A DNA stretch of 51,902 nt from a virus, in IMG/VR virus record IMGVR_UViG_3300003886_000264, positions 1-51,902 of that record; one strand, written 5' to 3'. Positions 1 to 9,347 of the stretch are shown piece by piece. Under the pieces are notes generated by a model, which ran no database searches, had not been told where the DNA came from, and saw only the letters and a list, made by a program, of their open reading frames with translations. The translations under genes were made by a program, and so were the position numbers. Position 1 is the first letter of the stretch; every line of letters begins with the position of its first letter.

Positions 1-91
1 CTTTCGGATGCCAGAGGACTTCTCCAGACTCCAAAAGATTACCAGGTCTATATGGTCTGCTCGGTTCTTCTGGAGCAACTTTCCCCATTTT
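1..91. repeat. 91-bp terminal direct repeat (contig overlap), left copy
   Basis: The first 91 bases are identical to the last 91 (51812-51902). The reading frame of the giant minus-strand gene passes through the repeat without a break when the two ends are joined. This fits a circular assembly graph closed with a k-mer-length overlap better than real phage termini, since it lies inside one gene. The unique genome length is then 51811 bp. The physical packaging ends cannot be read from this. Confidence 0.95.
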
Positions 92-3000
92 AACTTCAGT
101 CTTAGGGTCATAATACTTTGATAATACTGTTACGGCATTTTCATACTCGTCTTTATTCTTATATAAAGACCTCTCTGCATATTTCCGTAATTCTGGAGGG
201 ATATTCTCTTTTTCTCTTGCTATCCTTTGTTCATTAAACTCCTTACCAGAGTTCATTCCTAACATACCAAGTGTATTAGGGTCGAAAAGAGCTTTCTCAC
301 CTGTTAATATAGCTTTAGTCCCTTGCCATATTCCATTAAGAAACTTCTTCATACCTTGCCCAAACCTGGAAAGCATTTCCTTAGACCACATTCCAAGAGT
401 ATTAAATCCTTTTTGAAAAAGATAAGCACCAGCTTTAGCATAGTTATAAACAAGTACAGGGTCAAGACCTATCGGGTTAATATCACCTTTCTTAGCTATA
501 ATCTCTAATGCCTCTTTAAAGCTCTTTAAATCTACTACCATAGTTGACTTAAAGTTTCCATCCTTATCTACAACCCCTATGTCAGCTATTGTCTTACGCT
601 GTTCAGGAGTTAACTTCATAGATAGATGACTTTTAACTTCAGGTTGAGTTATAATCGTACCATCTTCTAATAAGACAGACTTAGCACCTTTAGCATTTGC
701 AAGTTGTAATTTTTTATGTTTTTCTAAGTCAAGAGCAAAAGCTTTATCATATAGTTCTTTTAACTTACCTTCTTTATTAAAACGTAATTCATTTATTTGG
801 TCTTCAGTTTTACCCTCAGCTTTTAATTGTTCTTCAATAACTTTAACTTCGGTCATAACCTTATCAACTTGTGCTTTAACATCTTCTACTATCTCTGTCC
901 CAACCTTATTCTCTTTTAACTTATCACCAAATTGCTTTATTTTCTTTTCAGCTTCTGCTTTAATCCTTTCAGGTGTAACCTTGCCATCTTTAAAAAGTAA
1001 AGTTATAGTTGATTGCTTTAACTTATCAGTTATTTTACTTGGTACTTCAATATCAAAAGTAACAGCTTGAGGGACTTTACCAGCACCTCTAATAATACCT
1101 TTATAATCTCCTTTAATACCAGACTCTTCAAAAGCTTTCTTTAACTCTTCATCAGACTGTGCATTAGCTTTCTTTAACTTTCTAATTTTACGTCTTCGCT
1201 CATTAGCTTTTTGCGTTTTTGTTTTCTTCTGCTCCCCCTCTATCTTGGTGGTAGCTTCTTTTTTATTCTCAATAGGTTTCTCAGTAAAGCGTCTTTTTAG
1301 TTCTTGTATTATAGCGACAGGACTATCAGCTTCTTTAAGTGCTTCGTTAAGGTCTGGAATGGTCTTAATCTTATCAACCTCTTCTTTAATCTTAGCAGTA
1401 GATTTGACCTGCTCTCTTTCTCTACCATAAGTCTGTCTCTCTGCTTCTGTAAGTCCAGCTCCTTTTGTACTTTCAAGTGGTTTACCTTTGGCATCAACAA
1501 GCCCTTCCACAACAGGTGTTTGTTCCAGTTTACCCAAAGTCGTAGCTCGTTCAAGTCTTGCTTGCTCATCAACGGTAAGACTTTCTTTTTTAACTTTTTT
1601 AGGTTCTTCCCTGTTCTGTATCTCCTTACTTTTAGCATCTTGCTCGATAATCGCTCTCTGCTTTTCATTTTGAATCTCCGTATGCTTTTCAAGCTGAGTA
1701 TCTTTTTCAAGTTGTTGCTTCGCTAAGATTCTATTTACCTCTTCGTTGATAGCCTTGCTTTCATAAATATCAAGAGTTTCCTGAATTCCTTTTTTAATTT
1801 GAGTTTTGTATTGTTCAGGAGTAAATTTATAAGCACCTTCCTCAAAGAATTTCGTAGGATTGTTTATATATTTAAGCATATCATCTTTTATACGAGTACG
1901 AAAGACTTTCTCAGGCAATTCAAAGAAAGCAGCAGTTTCATTTATAAACTTATCTAATTTTATATCTTCAGGTAACTGATTCTTTCTAAGAGCTTTGGTA
2001 AGTTTATCAGCATATATCAAATGTGCAACTACTGAAGCAGACATCTGTTTGTTAAGTTCAAAGGACTCATAAGAGTCTTTTTCTTTAACTTTATCAAATG
2101 GATTCTTAATATCTTTGAACTTTGTTTCATAAACTGCTTTTAAAGTTTTGGTACGACCGGCATCTTCAAAAGACTGTTTAAAGGTTTTCCTAACAAAAGG
2201 AACAACTTCAGAAATAAAAGAATAATCAACAGCATTTGACTTTGAAAGTGTAATTGGCTCTTGCTCTATACGTTCAACCGTTCCCTTAGTAACAAATTTA
2301 TTCTGGTCAATTAAATAAAGATTATTCTTTTCTCTTTCATAATAACGTGGAATCTCAACACCAGTCTCTTTAATACCTTCTTCAAGAGTCCTACCATTCT
2401 TTGCAGCTATTCTAAGTAAATCAAAACTATCTTTTTCTACCATTACATTCTTCTGGTCTTTAAGAACATAACTTTTCCAAGCTCTTGGGTCAGAGAAGTG
2501 CAATGACATAAAGGTTAATGCAGTAGCTAATTTATCCTCTGTAGTTCCATCAGAAGAGAAATACCCTAAACCACCAGAAGTTGCTGTTCCACTTATCATC
2601 TGGACTACCTTAGGATTCCTACGTAAAAAAGTAGTAGCTTCTCTCATAGATAAATTTCTTGATTGTCTTAATAAAGCCGATATACCTGTTCCTGCATACT
2701 CACCTGCAACTCCAAAAACAGAAGCTAAGATTGAGAATTTGCCAAGTTGTTGTATATCACCTAAGAAAGCATCAACCCCTTCTTCAAGTGAATGATTTAT
2801 CATACTTGGGGTTTGTGCTAAAGCTAAGGTCATATTATTTTGTATAAGAGCATTAGCAAATTTACCTGGCAGAGATGAAGCTTTTGTAATCTCAGGAAGC
2901 ATTCTACCTATTACTTCGCTACTAATACCTCCAGCTAACATAAATAATGGAGCATCTATTGCAAAAGTTGCAAAGGTATTAGCAAAGGTATCAAGGAAAC

Positions 3001-3703
3001 CATCAGTCTCGTAGGTTACCTTCTTCTCAAAATACTTATTAAATAAATCAATTTCATCTTTATCTTTTGTTAAGAGTACATCATTATAATATACTCCATC
3101 AGATTTGAATTTAAGATTATCAAAGAGTGTCTGTCCTAATCCATACTTACCAATCCATTTACCTGCAAATGCCGAAGCTCCAAGTCGCCCTAATTGATAA
3201 GTCAAAGAGTTACCAAGAGCATTCTCCCAAAAACCCTTTCCTATACCTTGCTTAAATTCTCCAGTAGCAGGGTCAACAGCATCTCGCATTATCTCAAAGA
3301 TTCTATTCTTCTGAGTTTGTGCAGTATAAATTTTCCCTATTTCATCTGCTGAACTGCCTATCGTAACACCATCAACAGCTTCAATAAGAGATTTGCTAAT
3401 CTCCTTACCGTTCTTGTCTTTCTTAATACGATAATATCTATATTTCCCATCTTCATCAAGTTTTATTTCTTCAACAGTATCTACATCTGCTTCGGGATTA
3501 GGAAGAAAGTTATCAATTATATCACGGTCGCTTTTATACCTGAATACTTGCATAAAATCATTAAAGTTTTTATCAGGTATAAGTCCAGGCACCGTATCAG
3601 GTACACCTATTCCTGGCATAGACAACGCTGTAAATTGTTGTCCTGTTGTGCCTGAAAAGTCAAGTAAGGTCTGTATATCTTTTGCTGAACGTTTACCTCC
3701 CAC
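1..3703 (-). CDS. Giant internal virion / DNA-ejection protein, 5' part (continues at 51811)
   Basis: This is the N-terminal ~1234 residues of a predicted 2214-aa protein. The frame runs off base 1 and resumes at the right end of the window, ending at 48870. I chose GTG at 3703 because GGAGGAGG lies 5 nt upstream. An ATG at 3721 is in frame but has no such site. The start overlaps the upstream gene by 11 nt. Visible parts are a Gly/Ala-rich, partly hydrophobic region around residues 150-330 (e.g. FATFAIDAPLFMLAGG) and a long Lys/Glu-rich, coiled-coil-like stretch around residues 600-1000. Size and position after two other internal-virion-type genes resemble T7 gp16 or the giant ejected proteins of other podoviruses. 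I see no clear lytic transglycosylase motif. The role in DNA ejection is inferred from size and order. Confidence 0.8.
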   Translation of the reverse strand, partial: MGGKRSAKDIQTLLDFSGTTGQQFTALSMPGIGVPDTVPGLIPDKNFNDFMQVFRYKSDRDIIDNFLPNPEADVDTVEEIKLDEDGKYRYYRIKKDKNGKEISKSLIEAVDGVTIGSSADEIGKIYTAQTQKNRIFEIMRDAVDPATGEFKQGIGKGFWENALGNSLTYQLGRLGASAFAGKWIGKYGLGQTLFDNLKFKSDGVYYNDVLLTKDKDEIDLFNKYFEKKVTYETDGFLDTFANTFATFAIDAPLFMLAGGISSEVIGRMLPEITKASSLPGKFANALIQNNMTLALAQTPSMINHSLEEGVDAFLGDIQQLGKFSILASVFGVAGEYAGTGISALLRQSRNLSMREATTFLRRNPKVVQMISGTATSGGLGYFSSDGTTEDKLATALTFMSLHFSDPRAWKSYVLKDQKNVMVEKDSFDLLRIAAKNGRTLEEGIKETGVEIPRYYEREKNNLYLIDQNKFVTKGTVERIEQEPITLSKSNAVDYSFISEVVPFVRKTFKQSFEDAGRTKTLKAVYETKFKDIKNPFDKVKEKDSYESFELNKQMSASVVAHLIYADKLTKALRKNQLPEDIKLDKFINETAAFFELPEKVFRTRIKDDMLKYINNPTKFFEEGAYKFTPEQYKTQIKKGIQETLDIYESKAINEEVNRILAKQQLEKDTQLEKHTEIQNEKQRAIIEQDAKSKEIQNREEPKKVKKESLTVDEQARLERATTLGKLEQTPVVEGLVDAKGKPLESTKGAGLTEAERQTYGREREQVKSTAKIKEEVDKIKTIPDLNEALKEADSPVAIIQELKRRFTEKPIENKKEATTKIEGEQKKTKTQKANERRRKIRKLKKANAQSDEELKKAFEESGIKGDYKGIIRGAGKVPQAVTFDIEVPSKITDKLKQSTITLLFKDGKVTPERIKAEAEKKIKQFGDKLKENKVGTEIVEDVKAQVDKVMTEVKVIEEQLKAEGKTEDQINELRFNKEGKLKELYDKAFALDLEKHKKLQLANAKGAKSVLLEDGTIITQPEVKSHLSMKLTPEQRKTIADIGVVDKDGNFKSTMVVDLKSFKEALEIIAKKGDINPIGLDPVLVYNYAKAGAYLFQKGFNTLGMWSKEMLSRFGQGMKKFLNGIWQGTKAILTGEKALFDPNTLGMLGMNSGKEFNEQRIAREKENIPPELRKYAERSLYKNKDEYENAVTVLSKYYDPKTEVKMGKVAPEEPSRPYRPGNLLESGEVLWHPK

Positions 3704-5129
3704 CAGTACCTCCTCCAACATTACCTAAGTTACCCAAACGACCTGAGAAAACACTATTATCTCTCCCACTAAGTCTATCTTCTTCAGCTTGTTTCTTTAA
3801 AAATAGGTCTCTGGCTTCTGCCACACGACTTTCATAATCTACATAAGTTTCAGGGTCGCCAGGGTCATAGTATCCTCCACCACCATTAGGGAAGAGAGAA
3901 GCATCTACTGGAACAATAATCTTAGTTGGGTCTAAGAAAGAACCATCTATAAGAGGATAAGAACGAGGATTATCAAGTGTTCCTTTCCTAAAGAATGGAC
4001 TTACTGGAGTGTATTCTCCATATTGTGAAGTAAGCAAATTACCTAAATCTTTATAGTTCTTATTATAGTATTGGTCTGAAGTCTTATCATACATAACATC
4101 ATAAACTTCCTTCGCTAAATCTTCACCTGTCTCCATTGCCTTAATTACTTGAAGACTTGAACCAAATTCATTTATTTCTTTTTGACGCTTCTTTACATCA
4201 TTAGCGAATAAAGCAAGAGCAGTTCTTTTATATTCATCTCTTACCCATTGAAAATCTTCAGTTTCATTTGGAAATCGTAATAAATCCATCCTTTTAGTTG
4301 CCTCAACAAGTTCATTATATTTCCTTTTAGTAAAAGTAATATTCTCCATAAGGGTTGTGCCCATATTACCAGTTTTACTAAACTGACTTCTCCAATTTAA
4401 TGTATTCTTTCTTATAAGTGCATCTACACCTGCCCACGCTTTAGCAAACTCAGGGTCACTTCCATATTGCAAGAACATATTATTTCTAAAGTTCTCTAAA
4501 TTAAATCCTTTTTTACCACTTGCTTGATTAAAGATAAGATTTAGTTTAGAGAATTCATCACCACTGATTATCTTAGCCATAAGTGAAGTAACTTTTCTAT
4601 CCTCTTTAAGGTCATCAAGCTTTATGTTATCTAACAGTAAATCTGTTTTTATAGACTCTACTTGAAACATAGATTGCTTAAATGCTTGTGTCTCAAAAGG
4701 TAACTTACGTTGTCTCTCTAAGTTTGAAATTTTTTGCTTCTGTTGACCAGAGAGTACATCTACTAATCTACCTGCATCTTCTCCTCCGACCATACCAAGA
4801 TTCTGTATCGTACCACCATAAAGTTTATTTAATTCTTCTTGTCTCCGCAAGACGTTAACACTAAAAGATGCAAAAGTACTTAACTGTTTTTCAAGGTCAA
4901 CTTGATTTTCCTTAACAGTAGGGTCTTCATTTATTGCACTTAATTGTTCTTCAGTTGATAATGGTTCCTGCTCAAGTTCTTGCAGTCTTGCATTAAAGTC
5001 AGTTATGACATTACGAGTACCCTTCGTTTGAGCTTCTAATAACTTTGCTTGTCCCTTAATAACTTCACCACTCATTAAGTTAGAAGTCTGTAACTTTGCT
5101 AAAGCTGTTGTAAAATCTATTTTAGCCAT
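3693..5129 (-). CDS. Internal virion protein (gp15-position), 478 aa
   Basis: A largely helical, charged protein lacking signal peptide or membrane segments. The start at 5129 (MAKIDFTTAL) is chosen because GGAGGAGGG ends 4 nt upstream; the frame is open for 14 more codons upstream. The stop at 3693 overlaps the giant gene start. The C-terminus is Gly-rich (GRLGNLGNVGGGTGGR). It sits between the 241-aa hydrophobic protein and the 2214-aa protein, the order gp14-gp15-gp16 in T7-type internal core and ejectosome genes. A role as a virion internal or ejected protein is an inference from order, size and composition. I recognise no family by motif. Confidence 0.6.
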   Translation of the reverse strand: MAKIDFTTALAKLQTSNLMSGEVIKGQAKLLEAQTKGTRNVITDFNARLQELEQEPLSTEEQLSAINEDPTVKENQVDLEKQLSTFASFSVNVLRRQEELNKLYGGTIQNLGMVGGEDAGRLVDVLSGQQKQKISNLERQRKLPFETQAFKQSMFQVESIKTDLLLDNIKLDDLKEDRKVTSLMAKIISGDEFSKLNLIFNQASGKKGFNLENFRNNMFLQYGSDPEFAKAWAGVDALIRKNTLNWRSQFSKTGNMGTTLMENITFTKRKYNELVEATKRMDLLRFPNETEDFQWVRDEYKRTALALFANDVKKRQKEINEFGSSLQVIKAMETGEDLAKEVYDVMYDKTSDQYYNKNYKDLGNLLTSQYGEYTPVSPFFRKGTLDNPRSYPLIDGSFLDPTKIIVPVDASLFPNGGGGYYDPGDPETYVDYESRVAEARDLFLKKQAEEDRLSGRDNSVFSGRLGNLGNVGGGTGGR

Positions 5130-5130
5130 C

Positions 5131-5856
5131 TTACCCTCCTCCAACTGCTGGAGTTGGTTTTCGTGGTGCAATAAAGTTATTTATAGTCTCTGTAACATTA
5201 TTGCCACCCTTCTTAAACATATCACCAAGCAAACTTGTAATATCTTGAGCTTTGTTACTATAAACTTGTCCCAAATCAACATTACCTTGAATCGTAGAAC
5301 TTATATCTGCGCCTTGTAATCCGGTAGAAACAAACTTTTGTCCTGGAGTCTGCCCTGGTAAGCCAGAAGCTAAGTTACCTCCAACCTGTATAGCTTGTAA
5401 GAATCTCTGTTTCGCTGTTGTGTCCATATCACTCCACAACTTAACAAAGTCAATATTAGCTTGACCTGCTAACTGTTCTCCTTGAGCTATCTGTGGAGCA
5501 AGAGCAGTTACAAAGAAATCCATAAAAGCTTGACCTTGTGGTACTCCACTAACACTTTCGGGGATAGTAGAACCTATCTTAGCTGCAGCAACATCTGCAC
5601 CTCTTCTAAATGTATTCTGTACTACAGGTAAAATAGTATTAAAAAGCTCTTCTTTAGTAAAAGGAGTTTCTTTAAGAAAGTCCATATTAGCATAGAGCTC
5701 ATCAAACATTTTCTTAAATGCTTCTTCACTTGGACTATCTTGCATACCAAGTAATCCAGAGAGTATAGCTGAACCAAGTGTTATCAACCCGCCTGGTATC
5801 CCACCTGTTAAAAGTCCAACACCAGTAGAAGCTGCAGCTTGCGCTATATCTGACAT
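5131..5856 (-). CDS. Small internal virion protein (gp14-position), 241 aa
   Basis: The N-terminus (residues ~5-37) is a Gly/Ala/Leu-rich hydrophobic segment, GVGLLTGGIPGGLITLGSAI, that could insert in a membrane. The rest is mostly helical, and the C-terminus is polar with a Pro/Gly tail. In T7-like phages the first ejected core protein (gp14) is small, hydrophobic at one end and acts in the outer membrane during DNA entry. This gene has the same place, one gene before the gp15- and gp16-like genes. It ends 1 nt before the next start. No sequence family is recognised, so the role is positional. Confidence 0.55.
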   Translation of the reverse strand: MSDIAQAAASTGVGLLTGGIPGGLITLGSAILSGLLGMQDSPSEEAFKKMFDELYANMDFLKETPFTKEELFNTILPVVQNTFRRGADVAAAKIGSTIPESVSGVPQGQAFMDFFVTALAPQIAQGEQLAGQANIDFVKLWSDMDTTAKQRFLQAIQVGGNLASGLPGQTPGQKFVSTGLQGADISSTIQGNVDLGQVYSNKAQDITSLLGDMFKKGGNNVTETINNFIAPRKPTPAVGGG

Positions 5857-5857
5857 C

Positions 5858-6076
5858 TTATACCTCCGTTAAAGTAGTATTTTCTTTAAAAAGTTTTCCA
5901 TTTAATTTCGAGTATCTTGTGATAACTCCATCCTTATCTTCAAGAATACTTTCACCTTCTCCTAAACTTGAAAGTATTTCTTCCCCTACCTCATCAGTAA
6001 CTATATCTGCATTAGCAGGGCTAAACTTTATATCAGTTTCTTCACGTTCATCATAGTCGTGTTGAATAAGTCTCAT
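5858..6076 (-). CDS. Small acidic protein, 72 aa, unknown
   Basis: Starts MRLIQHDYDEREE at an ATG that overlaps the upstream stop codon (ATGA), the usual sign of translational coupling. An in-frame ATG at 6094 lies inside the upstream gene and is less likely. The protein is very acidic, with many Glu/Asp and few hydrophobic residues, and has no membrane segment. It sits between the GLUG-repeat adhesin and the internal virion proteins, so it is probably a minor virion or assembly protein. Function unknown. Confidence 0.6.
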   Translation of the reverse strand: MRLIQHDYDEREETDIKFSPANADIVTDEVGEEILSSLGEGESILEDKDGVITRYSKLNGKLFKENTTLTEV

Positions 6077-8829
6077 CTTATACCATTCTTCCATATCTTT
6101 GGATGAATACCTCTAAAGTAATCACGTCTTGATTCTGCACCACTAATCCATATATCTTGTGCTAAATTTAACTGATAGATAGGGTCGGGAAGTAAAGAGA
6201 TAGAATAAGTATTTCTTTCACCTGCACCATAATTACCAATCAACAAATAGCCCTTACCATAATCACCAAAACTTTGTAAACTATCTAAAAGTTTTTGATG
6301 TAGGGCATCATCATATTTACCTGTACCATTATAAATCACAGTCCAACCAACAGCTACCCCACCTAAGTTATACACGATAGTATCAGAAACAGAAGATAAA
6401 GTATTATAAGCTTTCGTATAAGCACCAAGTCTATGATTAGATATGTCTGATACTAACCTCATACTTCCATAATAGCCACCAGTGTTAATTATATTAGTAT
6501 AATCTATATAAACTTGTGTATAATTATTAAGCAAGTCTGTTACCTTAATATAATAGTTACTCCCGACTTTCTCTGTGTAATACTTCCTATTATTTACTAT
6601 AATTGGATTTCCTTCTTGTTCTTGGAAGGGGAAAACCAATTCTGTACTATCTGCACCAAAAGAATAGTAACCAAAACCAGTTGTATCTTTAACTATCCAC
6701 CTACTAAAGGCAGGAAAAATACACCCACCAACAGCGATAAGATTCCCCCACTGGTCACGCAAACACTGTCTTTGTGCAGCTTCACATATTACATAACTAT
6801 CTGTATAATATGGTAAGCCAGTAGTTCGATTTTCTCGTAATTGGACTTGATAAAAACGCCAACTTACATTGCTATTCCATCCGGCTGAAGGGTCATAGAT
6901 TGCTGTCAGTTTAAGTATACCATCTGAACCAGCCATTTGATATGGAGTATTAGTCTCGCAATCCGTAAGTGTAAGAAATTCTGTAATATAAAAAGCAACA
7001 CCTGCGACTGTTCTCGACCCTGCATAAATAAGTGTATCTGGAGCATAATAAAGAGTCGTATCTCTGAACTCTATGGCTTTAATCCACACTTTTCCAGATA
7101 TTAAAGGTGGAGATAGCCACTGGACAGAACTTGTATCTTCAAAAAAACCATTAACAGTATCTACATTAGTCTTTGTAATATAATACCAACTTAAACTATC
7201 AGTACTCCAGTATGTTCTAAAGCTATCTATATTCATAGTCTCTACCGATATTATCACAGTATCTAATGCACTTCTAAAATTAGAGGGAGTAACATCAAAT
7301 ATATCTAAAGCCGAGAAACTATTTGGAAGAGGTATAACTGTAAAGAAGTAATCAGAACTATCCGTATATACACTGTCAATACTGCTAAGCAATATTCTTG
7401 CTGTGGTACTATATGTTCCTGAAGGGACAGTCCAAGTTAAAGAGGTATCATTAGCAAATACAGTATCTATTAAAATAAAGCCATCATTCAAAGCATACCA
7501 AACGAAAGTAGTATCTGTACCTTGCTCAGTTAAATCTGGAACATCAGTTGTCCAAGTAATCTCTATCACACTATCTTGGATAAATACTATACCAGTTGCA
7601 GAAGGATAAGCCAAAGTATAACCTGTATAAAATATACCTTCTAAATTAGGATAACCAGTATTAAGTGCACCACTAACTGACCAAGTTGTATCAAAATCCC
7701 AACTACGCCAAGTAAATGTTGCCTTTGTCTTTAATGAGTCAGTAGTCTTTGGATAAACCCAAGTTGCACCTGTTGAATCAACATTACTATTAGTAGTCCC
7801 CGCTACAAGCTTATCAAAAAAGTTGTTAGTCCCTATGCTTCCCATATTACCAACAAATCCTGTCTTAATTGCAAGTTCTTGGTTATATATCGTTGTACCA
7901 GTAGCATAAGAATTTGAAATTGCCCCATTCTGATAACCTACGAAAGTGCCAGCAAGATAAAATCCAGAGCCAAGAGTAGCTGCATTATCAATTACTTCTG
8001 CATTATAGACATAAGAATTTCCAATACCACCTGCATTCTGTACTCCGATAAATCCACCAAGACCATTAGCTGTCCTATTCCCATAAATATAAGAATTCCT
8101 TGTCCAGCTTTCACTAACACTGAAAGCAGTGCTACCCATTACTCCTATTAAGCCACCAATTTTATGTTGAGAACTCCCACTGGTTACTTGTGTTAAAGAA
8201 TCATTTTCTACAGCAGACTTAAATACTCTCCCATATACGCCTGTAAGAACATTACCAATAAGTCCACCTATCTTATGTTCGTAATTGCCAGTTGTTTTAA
8301 TATCTATTGTATCAACTAAAGAACTATCTACAAACGTAGGGGTATCAGACGTTGTAGATGCTGCTACCTCTCCAATAAGTCCACCAAGATAAGCTAAATC
8401 TCCTGTACCATTAGCATAAGCTCCTGTAATATCTACATTTTGTAAGTGTATATTATTAAAGTAAACACTGTCTATTAAAGATGCCCCAAGACTTGTACCA
8501 CCAACTCGACCAAAAAGTCCTGCATGAAAACGATTACTTTTTTCGGGAACACTTGTGATAGTCAAATTCTTAATAATAAATCCGTTACCTTCATAAGCTC
8601 CTGTAAAAGTAGTATCGTTATTACCTAATGGAAGCCAATTAGTATAACCTGATAAATCAATATCAGCAATTTGTTTAAAGGCATACCCTTGAAGATAACC
8701 AAATCTTATAGAGTCAAGACTTGAAGCAGTCTTAATTAGATAAGGGTCAGTTAACGTACCACCTCCTCCATAAAATTGCCCAAAAGTTATAGAAGAGAAT
8801 ATAAATAAAAGCATTACTAAATACTTCAT
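6073..8829 (-). CDS. Exported GLUG-repeat adhesin / tail-fibre-like protein, 918 aa
   Basis: The ATG at 8829 has AAGGAG 6-7 nt upstream. Residues 1-18 form a clear Sec signal peptide: MKYL, a hydrophobic core, then SITFGQ. From about residue 25 the sequence reads GGTLTDPYLIKTA, the usual lead-in of GLUG/filamentous-haemagglutinin-type beta-solenoid proteins. Repeated GL(F/I)G-type turns follow between ~100 and 330 (AGLFGRVGG, LGGLIGEVA, IGGLIGNVL, IGGLIGVMG, LGGFIGVQN). The middle (~400-620) is Ser/Thr/Asp-rich, like Ig-type domains of secreted FCB-group proteins. GLUG proteins are mostly bacterial surface adhesins. Here the gene lies in the tail operon, so it may be a receptor-binding fibre of bacterial origin, or a protein exported by the infected cell. 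A signal peptide on a virion protein is unusual. Confidence 0.7.
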   Translation of the reverse strand: MKYLVMLLFIFSSITFGQFYGGGGTLTDPYLIKTASSLDSIRFGYLQGYAFKQIADIDLSGYTNWLPLGNNDTTFTGAYEGNGFIIKNLTITSVPEKSNRFHAGLFGRVGGTSLGASLIDSVYFNNIHLQNVDITGAYANGTGDLAYLGGLIGEVAASTTSDTPTFVDSSLVDTIDIKTTGNYEHKIGGLIGNVLTGVYGRVFKSAVENDSLTQVTSGSSQHKIGGLIGVMGSTAFSVSESWTRNSYIYGNRTANGLGGFIGVQNAGGIGNSYVYNAEVIDNAATLGSGFYLAGTFVGYQNGAISNSYATGTTIYNQELAIKTGFVGNMGSIGTNNFFDKLVAGTTNSNVDSTGATWVYPKTTDSLKTKATFTWRSWDFDTTWSVSGALNTGYPNLEGIFYTGYTLAYPSATGIVFIQDSVIEITWTTDVPDLTEQGTDTTFVWYALNDGFILIDTVFANDTSLTWTVPSGTYSTTARILLSSIDSVYTDSSDYFFTVIPLPNSFSALDIFDVTPSNFRSALDTVIISVETMNIDSFRTYWSTDSLSWYYITKTNVDTVNGFFEDTSSVQWLSPPLISGKVWIKAIEFRDTTLYYAPDTLIYAGSRTVAGVAFYITEFLTLTDCETNTPYQMAGSDGILKLTAIYDPSAGWNSNVSWRFYQVQLRENRTTGLPYYTDSYVICEAAQRQCLRDQWGNLIAVGGCIFPAFSRWIVKDTTGFGYYSFGADSTELVFPFQEQEGNPIIVNNRKYYTEKVGSNYYIKVTDLLNNYTQVYIDYTNIINTGGYYGSMRLVSDISNHRLGAYTKAYNTLSSVSDTIVYNLGGVAVGWTVIYNGTGKYDDALHQKLLDSLQSFGDYGKGYLLIGNYGAGERNTYSISLLPDPIYQLNLAQDIWISGAESRRDYFRGIHPKIWKNGIR

Positions 8830-9347
8830 TGGTATCTCCTTATCCAAACCCAATTATATTTTTGACCACTTATGCTTATATTACTTCTAATTACTATAAT
8901 TGTATCAGTTTTAGCTTGCACAGTAAATATAGCAACTGATGAATCCTCTCTTGCAGTGATAAGGAAAACATCTAAAGAGTCAGCGCCTGATAAAAGCACC
9001 GTATCTCTTGAAAGTGCTACTGTGAAAGTATCACTCCCTGCAAATTCATCAGCAAAGCGAAGAGTATCATCCTTTATATATAACTGAAGACTATCAGTAT
9101 ATACAATAAGTGCATTTAATAAACTATCAACTCCTCTCTGTGACCAGTTAATCCAACCTCCAGGATTAGAAAGTAATCTGTATATAGGAAGTTTATAATA
9201 TTGCGTAGAGTCAATAGGCAAATCCCACCCATTTGTACTGTATGGTGAGTCTGTATCTCCGATGGTCTGCCCATAAGTCTCAATAGTAAATATAACAGCG
9301 AAGGCAACAGTAAAAATAAGTATAAAAGCAATAATCTTGTCTCTCAT
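8826..9347 (-). CDS. Small exported protein with Sec signal, 173 aa
   Basis: ATG at 9347 with AGGAG 7-8 nt upstream; its stop overlaps the next start by 4 nt. Residues 1-27 form a signal peptide or N-terminal anchor: MRDK, a long hydrophobic run, then ETYGQ. The mature part is rich in Asp, Ser and Thr and beta-prone (DTFTVALSRDTVLLSGADSL), much like the Ser/Asp-rich linkers of the GLUG protein that follows. The two are translationally coupled and share the signal style, so they probably act together, for example as fibre and fibre attachment or as surface partners. No family is recognised. Confidence 0.6.
   Translation of the reverse strand: MRDKIIAFILIFTVAFAVIFTIETYGQTIGDTDSPYSTNGWDLPIDSTQYYKLPIYRLLSNPGGWINWSQRGVDSLLNALIVYTDSLQLYIKDDTLRFADEFAGSDTFTVALSRDTVLLSGADSLDVFLITAREDSSVAIFTVQAKTDTIIVIRSNISISGQKYNWVWIRRYQ

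Noticed and set aside
1-91. True direct terminal repeats of a T7-like genome
   Set aside because: The repeat falls inside a coding gene and has a length typical of assembly overlaps; T7-type repeats are usually longer and lie between genes.
1245-3837. Plus-strand and alternate-frame open stretches within the giant gene
   Set aside because: They lie opposite or out of frame in a continuous long minus-strand gene, lack ribosome sites and have shadow-like composition (Leu/Ser/Phe-rich).
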